Shown piece after piece: positions 7,955 to 14,064 of a stretch of 20,806 nucleotides of DNA. The translations under genes and the position numbers were made by a program. The first letter of the stretch is position 1; each line of letters opens with the position of its first letter. This DNA comes from a virus, in the IMG/VR virus record IMGVR_UViG_3300024320_000499, positions 1 through 20,806 of that record; one strand, given 5' to 3'. The notes under the pieces were generated by a model that had not been told where the DNA came from, ran no database searches, and saw nothing but the letters and a program-made list of their open reading frames with translations.

Positions 7955-7969
7955 TAGACAACCCTCTTT
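7936..7969 (-). terminator. Intrinsic terminator upstream of the biosynthetic operon
   Basis: Reading the minus strand, AAGAGGG at 7968-7962 pairs with CCCTCTT at 7947-7941, with one more A-T pair possible, across a 14-base loop. The 3' arm runs into a run of T (7942-7936). It lies after the MoxR-type ATPase gene and would stop transcription coming from that block. Confidence 0.75.
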
Positions 7970-8043
7970 CATCTTCTAGGTTATGTAGTCTAGGATTACC
8001 TGATACCCTACGTATCCCGGCAGCCCCCTAGTGGGCTATTCTT
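7970..8043 (-). other. Structured intergenic segment, possible leader or attenuator RNA
   Basis: On the minus strand, AGCCC (8037-8033) pairs with GGGCT (8026-8022) around a six-base loop ACTAGG. GATAC (8016-8012) pairs with GTATC (8006-8002) around GTAGG. The loop sequence CTAGG can pair with either of two downstream CCTAG copies (7994-7990 or 7980-7976). The terminator follows directly. The segment is more GC-rich than its surroundings and has no tRNA T-loop. It may be only the 3' part of a terminator region or a regulatory RNA; the sequence cannot decide. Confidence 0.35.
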
Positions 8044-9174
8044 TTAGGCGTTATGTGCCTCGATAATTAACTTACCATGTTTTTTGAAGAACTTCTCAAT
8101 ACAAGGTACTTTTCTAGGTTCTAGAGGTAACTTGTAAACTTTAAGAGCAGTTCTGCCACCTAATACTGTCATTTCAGTATCAAAGTTTTCCATCATAAAG
8201 TTGAAGAAGTTATCAGCCATTTTGTATAACTCATCCATTTTATCTTTACCATTTCTATCTACAAAGTCTTTCAACTCATAACATAGTGAAGTAGTCAATG
8301 AAAACATTGCTGAAATTTCTTTTGCCTCAGCAGAAAGTGATGTAACTGTACCGTCTAGGATATCAGAAGGAACAGGTAACTTCCCAGAAATGGCTCTGTG
8401 AGCCATAAACTTAGTAGCAACTCCGTCACCAACTGTACCAGCAATCAAGTCGTGTAGTCTACTATCACTAATTTCTTCGCCTTCTTTCGGTAACATTTCT
8501 GAAACAAAAGTCCAACTTCTTGGAGTAGCAAAGGCTCTTGAAGCCGTTCTAGGGTCAAAGTTAAATAAATCCATCTTGTTAGATGTTAAGAAACCTACAA
8601 CATCAGAATGAATTTTATTCTCTAATGCCCAAGTCTGCCAATCTTCAAAGTCAACACCCATTTCTAAGTGAACAAATCTGTTAGCAAGTGGTGAAGGCAT
8701 CCTATAAGCAACACCTCTATCACTCTCTCTATTACCAGCCGCAACGATTAAAACATTGTCTGGTAAAACATAAGAACCCAATCGTCTATTCAGAATTAAC
8801 TGATAAGCCGCGGCTTGAACTGATTGTGGTGCTTGGTTCATTTCATCAAGGAATAAGATAACTGACTCGTATTGGTCTGCTAATTCTTGACTAGGTAAAT
8901 CCGAAGGGGTAGCCCATTCCATTGTACCATTTTTATCATTGAAATATGGAATACCTCTTAAGTCAGTTGGTTCCATCAGAGCAAGTCTAAGGTCAATCAT
9001 AAAACCTGACCTTTCTTGTGTAATACTATCTACAATTTCTGATTTACCAACACCAGGAGGACCCCAAATGAATACAGGTCGTTTTCTATTAAATGCATAA
9101 TTAAGTTCAGCCCTAATATCACTAGGTCTGACAACTCTTACATCTAAATCGTTTGTTGATACTTTATTTTTCAT
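8044..9174 (-). CDS. MoxR-type AAA+ ATPase
   Basis: The 376-aa protein carries Walker A GPPGVGKS (38-45), Walker B VILFLDE (105-111), sensor 1 VAAGNRES (144-151) and the ATPRSW region further on, all typical of MoxR/RavA-like AAA+ ATPases. The family forms hexamers and works with VWA-domain partners to remodel or insert cofactors into proteins. The likely partner is the VWA/metallopeptidase-like protein at 635-1954. The gene has its own promoter (9204-9231) and an AGAGAGGT ribosome-binding site next to the ATG. Cyanophage CobS-like proteins are another phage MoxR-like group; this one lacks any reason to link it to cobalamin. Which host or virion protein is the target is not visible. Confidence 0.85.
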   Translation of the reverse strand: MKNKVSTNDLDVRVVRPSDIRAELNYAFNRKRPVFIWGPPGVGKSEIVDSITQERSGFMIDLRLALMEPTDLRGIPYFNDKNGTMEWATPSDLPSQELADQYESVILFLDEMNQAPQSVQAAAYQLILNRRLGSYVLPDNVLIVAAGNRESDRGVAYRMPSPLANRFVHLEMGVDFEDWQTWALENKIHSDVVGFLTSNKMDLFNFDPRTASRAFATPRSWTFVSEMLPKEGEEISDSRLHDLIAGTVGDGVATKFMAHRAISGKLPVPSDILDGTVTSLSAEAKEISAMFSLTTSLCYELKDFVDRNGKDKMDELYKMADNFFNFMMENFDTEMTVLGGRTALKVYKLPLEPRKVPCIEKFFKKHGKLIIEAHNA

Positions 9175-9203
9175 AACATAACCTCTCTATTTAATATACT
9201 ATT

Positions 9204-9231
9204 ATTGTAACACTGATTCTGGATTTGTCAA
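9204..9231 (-). promoter_or_regulatory. Sigma70-like promoter of the MoxR ATPase gene
   Basis: TTGACA at 9231-9226, a 16-base spacer ending in GTGT (extended -10 TG), and TACAAT at 9209-9204. The upstream bases are AAAAACTTGACA, and the leader ATAGTATATTAAATAGAGAGGT is nearly shared with the promoters at 2203 and 9531. Confidence 0.85.
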
Positions 9232-9240
9232 GTTTTTCAC

Positions 9241-9498
9241 TTATTGACCCAAATACTCACGTTTTAATACCTCTAACTTCTCACCAGCATCATTCAGAAT
9301 GTAATCTTCTGCCATCTCGTCAAAGATTTGGTAGAATTTATCACCAAAAAGAACATCCCAACCATCAAGACATAGGTCGGCATCAACAAAGTTCCAGTTA
9401 ACTTTACCATCTGATAACCTATTATCAGAATCGTCTACTGCTTTATTGAATGCTTTTATGAATTTATCGAATTTTAATGCGTAATCTTTTATTGACAT
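9241..9498 (-). CDS. Small hypothetical protein
   Basis: An 85-aa acidic protein (MSIKDYALKFDKF at the start) rich in Asp, Lys and aromatic residues, with predicted helices at both ends and no signal peptide, membrane segment or known motif. I checked it for the DSL phosphopantetheine motif of an acyl carrier protein, because of the ketosynthase nearby, and found none. It has a strong promoter (9531-9558) and an AGAGAGGT ribosome-binding site seven bases or so before ATG. The function is unknown; the promoter suggests early expression. Confidence 0.7.
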   Translation of the reverse strand: MSIKDYALKFDKFIKAFNKAVDDSDNRLSDGKVNWNFVDADLCLDGWDVLFGDKFYQIFDEMAEDYILNDAGEKLEVLKREYLGQ

Positions 9499-9530
9499 AT
9501 TTAACCTCTCTTTTATTAAACTATACTAGT

Positions 9531-9558
9531 ATTATAGCATAAAAGCGGTATCTGTCAA
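9531..9558 (-). promoter_or_regulatory. Sigma70-like promoter of the gene at 9241-9498
   Basis: TTGACA at 9558-9553, 16-base spacer, TATAAT at 9536-9531 with TG in the extended -10 position. The TGA stop codon of the preceding gene (9557-9555) lies inside the -35 box. The upstream bases AAAAACTTGACA match the promoters at 3064 and 9204. Confidence 0.88.
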
Positions 9559-9923
9559 GTTTTTGGGGTATTAAAAAAAGTCTTATTTTCTACCCATAAA
9601 TCGATATCACCATCAATCATTAGCAATTCTGCCGCGGCGACCTCTTCAAATAGAACTAATTTAGACTTTCTTAGATAATAGGGAGTTTTGAGATACTTAT
9701 CAAGTGCAAGTATTTGATTACCTGTGCCAGTAGCAATTTCTGATTTTATCTCTATATTATATGTTTTGAAATGTTTTTTGAGGATATCTCGACCGAGTGC
9801 AGACACTCTAAATTGGTTAGATAGAGTACTTATAAAGATATCACTTTGAGTAAGTTCTTTTCTACCTGCGATTTTTCCAGTTGTGTGTTTGTTAATATAA
9901 TTTATTAACTCAATCTTTTTCAC
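9555..9923 (-). CDS. Hypothetical protein
   Basis: The 122-aa protein starts MKKIELINYINKHTTGK and has a repeated helix-turn pattern with GRKELTQSDIF, FRVSALGRDILKK and a C-terminal LVLFEEVAAAELLMIDGDIDLW. It has no signal peptide or membrane segment. The middle part could form a small winged-helix or other helical domain, but I see no diagnostic motif and do not recognise the family. It starts one base after the preceding gene ends, so it is part of that operon, and its stop codon is part of the next promoter. Confidence 0.7.
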   Translation of the reverse strand: MKKIELINYINKHTTGKIAGRKELTQSDIFISTLSNQFRVSALGRDILKKHFKTYNIEIKSEIATGTGNQILALDKYLKTPYYLRKSKLVLFEEVAAAELLMIDGDIDLWVENKTFFNTPKT

Positions 9924-9924
9924 T

Positions 9925-10212
9925 TTACAACTCTAATTTGTCACCTTTAGTTAAGACGTATACTTCGAAATCGTCACATCTAAATAACTTATTCAAACGT
10001 TGTGCTAGGTTGATTGCGTGTCCAGGATTACTAAAAGATACTTTCTTGTATTTTGGACCAGGAAAGTTTACCAACGAGTTAAGGCTACGAAGATTTATCG
10101 CAACTCCTTTATAAAATACGGAATATACTGCCGTTGCTTTGAGTACTTGTTCACTACGGTATGTTTGATTGTCCGTATGTTCCAAGATTATTGTAGGTTT
10201 AGGTCTTGCCAT
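9925..10212 (-). CDS. Conserved-looking small phage protein, function unknown
   Basis: The 95-aa protein begins MARPKPTIILEHTDNQTY and contains FYKGVAINLRSLNSLVNFPGPKYKK cut here as two parts, YKGVAINLRSLNS and VNFPGPKYKKVSFSNPGHA. The mixed strand pattern and the FSNPGHAINLAQRLN helix look like a compact alpha/beta domain. It recalls proteins common in T4-like marine phages, but no function is known to me. Its start region is unusual: the ribosome-binding site AAGGA lies in the loop of an 8-base-pair hairpin whose 3' arm reaches the A of ATG (arms 10212-10219 and 10236-10243), and a late promoter-like sequence overlaps the 5' arm. Confidence 0.75.
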   Translation of the reverse strand: MARPKPTIILEHTDNQTYRSEQVLKATAVYSVFYKGVAINLRSLNSLVNFPGPKYKKVSFSNPGHAINLAQRLNKLFRCDDFEVYVLTKGDKLEL

Positions 10213-10243
10213 AAGAGTATCCTTATTAATGGTTCTACTCTTA
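10212..10243 (-). promoter_or_regulatory. Hairpin over the translation start of the gene at 9925-10212
   Basis: TAAGAGTA at 10243-10236 is an exact inverted copy of TACTCTTA at 10219-10212, with a 16-base loop. The loop holds the ribosome-binding site AAGGA (10224-10220), and the 3' arm includes the A of the ATG. In read-through transcripts this could limit translation. Confidence 0.55.
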
Positions 10244-10249
10244 TTTATC
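10242..10249 (-). promoter_or_regulatory. Possible T4-type late promoter
   Basis: GATAAATA differs from the T4 late consensus TATAAATA at one position. Transcription would begin about 5-7 bases further on, within the 5' arm of the hairpin at 10236-10243, giving a late transcript that could not form the stem. Confidence 0.4.
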
Positions 10250-10280
10250 TAATTATCAGAATAATAGACGTATATAATGG

Positions 10281-10475
10281 TTATTCCTCATTGAAACCAC
10301 CACCATCCAAAGTGGTTCCAACGTTGGTATTACGTTTTTTTAGTTCTAACAGTAGCATAGCAATGTCATTTTGTATATTAACTGCTTCATCCATAGGAAG
10401 TGTTACCTTGTGGTCACCTCTAAGATTTGCTCGTTTGATTGCCGCTAGAAAATCTTTTAAATTTTTATAATCCAT
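10281..10475 (-). CDS. Small hypothetical protein
   Basis: The 64-aa product is mainly helical: MDYKNLKDFLAAIKRANL, then a central EAVNIQNDIAMLLLELKK helix and a Gly-rich tail ending GGGFNEE. There is no signal peptide or membrane segment. It overlaps the preceding gene by 11 bases, so it is translationally coupled to it. I do not recognise a function; a small helical regulator or partner of the upstream 178-aa protein is possible but not supported beyond position. Confidence 0.65.
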   Translation of the reverse strand: MDYKNLKDFLAAIKRANLRGDHKVTLPMDEAVNIQNDIAMLLLELKKRNTNVGTTLDGGGFNEE

Positions 10476-11001
10476 CTCGTTTAATCGCTAATTTTGTTTC
10501 GTTTTGCATTTCAGATTTAGTTTTGAATGGTCCTATAAACTCGTAAGTATTTAGTGTATCAAGTTTTCCACCATAAAACCATCGCCAGTCAACTGCAAAT
10601 CTTACTCCATAATAACCAGCGGCATATCGTACTTTACTTGTTTCTGTTTTAGTATAGGTTGGAATTTGTTTTCCTTTTAACTCTATTGTTTCTGTGTTAT
10701 ATGGTACATGTTTAGAAGGATAGTCTTCTACAATTCCTAATGAAGTCTTCAAGGCTTTTCTTTCAGATAACGGATTTGATTCAACTATAGGACTTTCTTT
10801 TGCTTCTAGTATCTTCTCACCAAAACATTGTATGAGTTCTGAATGTGTAACGTGTTCATTATTGATTCCAGAAGATATGTCTGTATTCTTTACATTGACT
10901 ACAAAATCATCAGATGAACAGAACCGTATTGTTCCTATTTTAATACCTGAGTTTTCTAAAATCCAAAACTTATCTTTAACTATTTCTTTAGTGTATATCA
11001 T
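10465..11001 (-). CDS. Hypothetical protein
   Basis: A 178-aa soluble protein. Residues about 1-60 look like a small beta-rich domain (FWILENSGIKIGTIRFC). A Lys/Glu-rich linker follows, and the last 60 residues contain VRYAAGYYGVRFAVDWRWFYG and YEFIGPFKTKSEMQNE, an aromatic-rich segment that reminds me of a module found in other marine phage proteins. It has no catalytic motif I can identify. It overlaps the SGNH-like gene by 14 bases and the 64-aa gene by 11, so it belongs to the HAD-SGNH operon. Confidence 0.7.
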   Translation of the reverse strand: MIYTKEIVKDKFWILENSGIKIGTIRFCSSDDFVVNVKNTDISSGINNEHVTHSELIQCFGEKILEAKESPIVESNPLSERKALKTSLGIVEDYPSKHVPYNTETIELKGKQIPTYTKTETSKVRYAAGYYGVRFAVDWRWFYGGKLDTLNTYEFIGPFKTKSEMQNETKLAIKRDGL

Positions 11002-11722
11002 ATCTATCCTTTAAGAATGGCATAATAATTTTATCGGTGAAAATTATATGTTGATGTCCTGACGGATGAAAACCATCGGGACATAGTGGTATTCCAGTAG
11101 TTACATTATGCTCTTTTGCCCATTCATACATTCCCTTAACAGGTAAGAACACATCATGGTCAATTAAATCAATTAAATGTTGTGTCTCTTTTGATTCAGT
11201 TTCAAGTGAAAACATTGATTGCATAGTTGTCATAAAATATTTAATTTTATATTTTTCTAACAAATGTTGTACCCTTAATATATGTTCTAATGTTTGTATT
11301 AACTGTCCTTGGGTATTATGAAAATGCTTATAATATAATTTTGATTTTTCATACTCCCAATGAGAATTTAGTATTTCCCAATTTCTGTAGCCATCTATGA
11401 ATTGCGTAGGATTTTCTATCCATCCATCTTCATTTTCTTTCCAATTCTTCTGAGAAGGATTGTAAATATAAACTTCATGTCTATCCGGATGAGACCACTC
11501 TACCCCTACAATTATGTTTTCTGGTTGCACTCCAAGGCTAAGTTGATTACTAACTTCCCAAATAACACTTCTTGCAATTAAACCATTACCTTGGCTCGAC
11601 ATGCCTTTTGGTATTAGTTCGTATTCTGGTAGATTTTTTGCTAAGTGTAAAGGCCAAGTTTCAAGATTGCCACTTAGGGTTTCACTAAAACTACATCCTG
11701 CTGATATTAATTTCTTTATCAT
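10988..11722 (-). CDS. SGNH-hydrolase-like protein
   Basis: The 244-aa protein shows the spaced blocks of SGNH hydrolases: GCSFSET (9-15) with Ser11 as likely nucleophile, SSQGNG (42-47) as the Gly/Asn oxyanion block, and PDGFHPSGHQH (215-225) with Asp216 and His219 as the DxxH pair. The family includes esterases, acyl- and acetyl-transferases and sialate or carbohydrate deacetylases, acting on O-acyl groups. No signal peptide is seen, so it acts in the cytoplasm or within the virion. It is joined to the HAD gene by an ATGA overlap, so a sugar-related job is plausible but inferred. Overall similarity to characterised members is low. Confidence 0.7.
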   Translation of the reverse strand: MIKKLISAGCSFSETLSGNLETWPLHLAKNLPEYELIPKGMSSQGNGLIARSVIWEVSNQLSLGVQPENIIVGVEWSHPDRHEVYIYNPSQKNWKENEDGWIENPTQFIDGYRNWEILNSHWEYEKSKLYYKHFHNTQGQLIQTLEHILRVQHLLEKYKIKYFMTTMQSMFSLETESKETQHLIDLIDHDVFLPVKGMYEWAKEHNVTTGIPLCPDGFHPSGHQHIIFTDKIIMPFLKDRYDIH

Positions 11723-12441
11723 TTAAATCTTTTTAGTATCTTCCATGTTTCTTTCCAATTCTTTACATGATGAACCTCAGTACGGTCATAGGGACCATAT
11801 TCAATTACTTGTGCAATTCCATAATCATTGCCACCAGGTTGTATATTGTCACCGAAGAATATCAGTTCATCTTGGAATGTGAAATCTTTAAGTATCTGTG
11901 CTTTGTCTTTACCTATTTCTATAATATCTAATCCAGTTTCGCCTGCTATCTGCGATACAATATTAAGTTTTTCTGAGAACTTCTTATTAAATTCATCAGA
12001 AATCGTTTGTCTTTCATTCGTTGATGTATCGTATGTAACATACTTCTTTCTTTGGGCCTTTGATGCATTTCTACCAAGTATACTAAAGTTTAATAAACCT
12101 GGTCTAGAGTCAAAATGTAATCCAGTTTTTGGTTCCCATTTACTGTTAATCATTTTCTTTACTAAGAACTTGTGTGCTACCTCAGGTAACTCAAAATCTT
12201 TAGTATTGAATACACATACACCTTTTTTATGTTTAGTATTGCCTGATGAATTATATACTGCGTTTACTTTTGCGTATAGAGTTTCACCAATCTGTTCTTC
12301 GGTTTTGTATCTATCACTTCCTGTGACTAAGTATACGTTGTTCCATTTGTTAAACTCTAAGAACCACTTTAGAAATTTTTCATCAATCTTACCTCTACTT
12401 GGAGTAAGAGTACCATCCACGTCAAAAATATAATTTTTCAT
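11719..12441 (-). CDS. HAD-family hydrolase, phosphomannomutase-like
   Basis: The 240-aa protein follows the eukaryotic-type phosphomannomutase (PMM2) layout of the HAD superfamily: DVDGT (7-11) with Asp7 and Asp9, TGSD (40-43), a cap segment with RPGLLNFSILGRNAS (113-127), GKDKAQIL (177-184) with the motif III lysine, and FFGDNIQPGGND (195-206) with the motif IV acids. PMM2 converts mannose-6-phosphate to mannose-1-phosphate; related HAD proteins are phosphatases. A sugar-phosphate mutase or phosphatase is the best call. The ATG abuts the stop of a 31-aa micro-ORF, and GGAAG just before it serves as ribosome-binding site. The gene runs into the SGNH-like gene by ATGA overlap. Confidence 0.8.
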   Translation of the reverse strand: MKNYIFDVDGTLTPSRGKIDEKFLKWFLEFNKWNNVYLVTGSDRYKTEEQIGETLYAKVNAVYNSSGNTKHKKGVCVFNTKDFELPEVAHKFLVKKMINSKWEPKTGLHFDSRPGLLNFSILGRNASKAQRKKYVTYDTSTNERQTISDEFNKKFSEKLNIVSQIAGETGLDIIEIGKDKAQILKDFTFQDELIFFGDNIQPGGNDYGIAQVIEYGPYDRTEVHHVKNWKETWKILKRFK

Positions 12442-12537
12442 TTACTTCCAAAACAGTATAACCAACCCATAAACAAATGTTATCACTGCGAATACTAATA
12501 AGGATTCAATCAATGAAGTTGGTTTTCTTTTTCTCAT
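12442..12537 (-). CDS. 31-aa single-pass membrane micropeptide
   Basis: This frame encodes a basic N-terminus (MRKRKPTS) followed by a hydrophobic helix of about 20 residues (LLVFAVITFVYGLVILFW) and a final Lys. ATG at 12537 overlaps the TGA stop of the 5' nuclease gene (ATGA), and the TAA stop abuts the ATG of the HAD gene, leaving no spare base on either side. This exact fit in an otherwise unexplained gap is the main support. The basic-in, helix-out layout predicts a small inner-membrane protein. Its own ribosome-binding site is weak, so translation would depend on coupling. The function is unknown. Confidence 0.6.
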   Translation of the reverse strand: MRKRKPTSLIESLLVFAVITFVYGLVILFWK

Positions 12538-13535
12538 TGTGCCGGATATGGCTGATTAAGGATTGATGCAAGTTCATCTGGTGACTTAGCAAGATTTTGT
12601 AAATCATGTATGCCACAGAACTTTAAGAAGTTCATACCAACACCAGCATTAGTCTTAGGAATACTATTCTCTGCAATAGTTTCTACAAACTTTACTTTTA
12701 AATCTATAGGTTGAGCAGTTAAGTCAACTAGTTTTACGTTGCGTTCATAATCATCACGTACTGTATGCTCTACACCATTATGGTCAGTCCATACCTGTAG
12801 CATAAAATTATTCCAATTAAATCCACCATTTTCTTTATCTGCATATGCTTCTAACATACCAACTTTGTTCTTTGTGCCTTTCTTACGACAACCAGGATAT
12901 GCACTAAAGATGTTATCTGATGTATCACCACGGACACACTTCTCAAACAATGCCCACTCTGGGTCTACTTTTTCTTTAACTTCACCAGTTTTCTTTTCTT
13001 TTATAGGTGTCATGTTCTTATCATCTTTAAAGAAACCATCTTTAGTAATGATACGATTTTGTACACCGTCATACATTGTTACGTTATCTGAAATTAACTG
13101 AAAGTAATCACTATCACTTGATACAATAATGTGATTGTCATTTGGATGTGCCTCGATGAATAGTGCAATCATATCATCTGCTTCGGCTTCGGGATTTTGT
13201 AATAGTGTTACGTTTGTTTTTTCATCTAAGAATGTAATCATATCATCATATGATTGATACATGATTTGGTCTTCTTCTTGTTCTCTGACACTCTTAGCCA
13301 TACGGGCGACTTGTCTGTTCTTCTTATATGGTTCATAGAAGTCTTTACGCCAACTACGACCTTCTAAACAGAACACGGCATGGTCTGCGTTGAATTTGTT
13401 ATAACATAGTTTTACACTACTAAGCATAATATGATATGCCATACCAATTTTCATATCAATACTAGCACCACGCATTGCAACGTGTTTTGCTCTATGATAC
13501 ATATTAAACGAATCTACTAGAATGAATGTAGTCAT
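12534..13535 (-). CDS. rnh: 5' nuclease, T4 RNase H / FEN family
   Basis: The 333-aa protein has the acidic metal-binding residues of flap endonucleases: Asp8 in ILVDSFN, then EGRSWRKDFYEPYKKNR (58-74) as the basic helical arch entry, EAEADDMIA (116-124), SSDSDYFQL (139-147) and RGDTSDNI (202-209). In T4 this enzyme removes RNA primers and short 5' flaps during lagging-strand synthesis, working with gp45 and gp32. The length is close to T4 RNase H (305 aa). A promoter lies upstream (13567-13595) and GGGGA is the likely ribosome-binding site. It overlaps the membrane micro-ORF by four bases. The assignment is firm to family; interaction partners are inferred from T4. Confidence 0.9.
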   Translation of the reverse strand: MTTFILVDSFNMYHRAKHVAMRGASIDMKIGMAYHIMLSSVKLCYNKFNADHAVFCLEGRSWRKDFYEPYKKNRQVARMAKSVREQEEDQIMYQSYDDMITFLDEKTNVTLLQNPEAEADDMIALFIEAHPNDNHIIVSSDSDYFQLISDNVTMYDGVQNRIITKDGFFKDDKNMTPIKEKKTGEVKEKVDPEWALFEKCVRGDTSDNIFSAYPGCRKKGTKNKVGMLEAYADKENGGFNWNNFMLQVWTDHNGVEHTVRDDYERNVKLVDLTAQPIDLKVKFVETIAENSIPKTNAGVGMNFLKFCGIHDLQNLAKSPDELASILNQPYPAQ

Positions 13536-13566
13536 GTGTTCCCCATTTTATGAATAAGTTAATACC

Positions 13567-13595
13567 ATTATAACACGATTAATGATAAACGTCAA
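13567..13595 (-). promoter_or_regulatory. Sigma70-like promoter of the 5' nuclease gene
   Basis: TTGACG at 13595-13590, 17-base spacer ending in GTGT, and TATAAT at 13572-13567. It lies directly after the TAA stop codon of the gene at 13597-14064. Confidence 0.82.
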
Positions 13596-13596
13596 A

Positions 13597-14064
13597 TTAA
13601 TAGTACTCAGAGGTATTTTTATCTGTTTTAACCTTGCTAATGATTAGACCATCTTTGCTATCCGTCATTACACTTTTTCTGACACCTTCTGCATCTTCTA
13701 AATCATTCAGCACAATATTCTTACATAAATCATTAAACCAGTTGTCAACAATTTGGTCTTGTTCAAGACCTTCATATCCGTTTTCTGCTAGATACTCTAC
13801 GAACTGGTCATTGAAATCTAATTCAAAGAAACCTTGTCCTGGTTTATCTTTATCTAATTCCATACCAACAACTCTGACATATTCTTTGCCTTGTAATGTT
13901 GCCATGTTTTTATCGTGTGCATGTTGGTCTATATGACCATACTTGAAGTTAATCTTTTCAAGTGCAATTGCTTGTTCTTTTTCGTCAACAATTCGTCTAG
14001 CAATTGCTCTTTCTTTTTCTTCTGGTGTGCCAAACCAGTTAGATGGATTTAGTGGATTGCTCAT
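13597..14064 (-). CDS. Conserved-looking hypothetical phage protein
   Basis: The 155-aa protein begins MSNPLNPSNWFGTPEEKERA, followed by a charged helix with several Glu and Lys, then a central strand pair (YVRVVGMELD, GFFELDF) and DNWFNDLCKNIVLND in the C-terminal half. It is acidic, soluble and shows no enzyme motif. It resembles proteins I associate with marine T4-like phages, without known function. It overlaps the preceding gene by an ATGA, and the next promoter begins right at its stop codon. Confidence 0.75.
   Translation of the reverse strand: MSNPLNPSNWFGTPEEKERAIARRIVDEKEQAIALEKINFKYGHIDQHAHDKNMATLQGKEYVRVVGMELDKDKPGQGFFELDFNDQFVEYLAENGYEGLEQDQIVDNWFNDLCKNIVLNDLEDAEGVRKSVMTDSKDGLIISKVKTDKNTSEYY

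Noticed and set aside
6531-7961. Longer ligase starting at TTG 7961
   Set aside because: The 14 extra residues are encoded by the terminator loop and promoter, the codon has no usable ribosome-binding site, and the family-like N-terminus begins at ATG 7919.
7970-8043. Possible tRNA or tRNA-like gene in the GC-richer gap
   Set aside because: No T-loop GTTCRA-type motif, no seven-base acceptor pairing and no anticodon arm on either strand.
635-9174. CobS/CobT-like cobalt chelatase pair
   Set aside because: The ATPase and VWA proteins match general MoxR and DUF2201 patterns, and nothing nearby concerns cobalamin.
9241-9498. Acyl carrier protein for the ketosynthase
   Set aside because: Size is suitable but there is no DSL motif or equivalent serine context.
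10018-10470. Plus-strand open frame of 150 codons
   Set aside because: It is antisense to two minus-strand genes that fit the operon, and no plus-strand promoter or ribosome-binding site supports it.
11828-12433. Plus-strand open frame of 201 codons opposite the HAD gene
   Set aside because: It lies antisense to a gene with clear HAD motifs, and its product has no recognisable features; it is a shadow.
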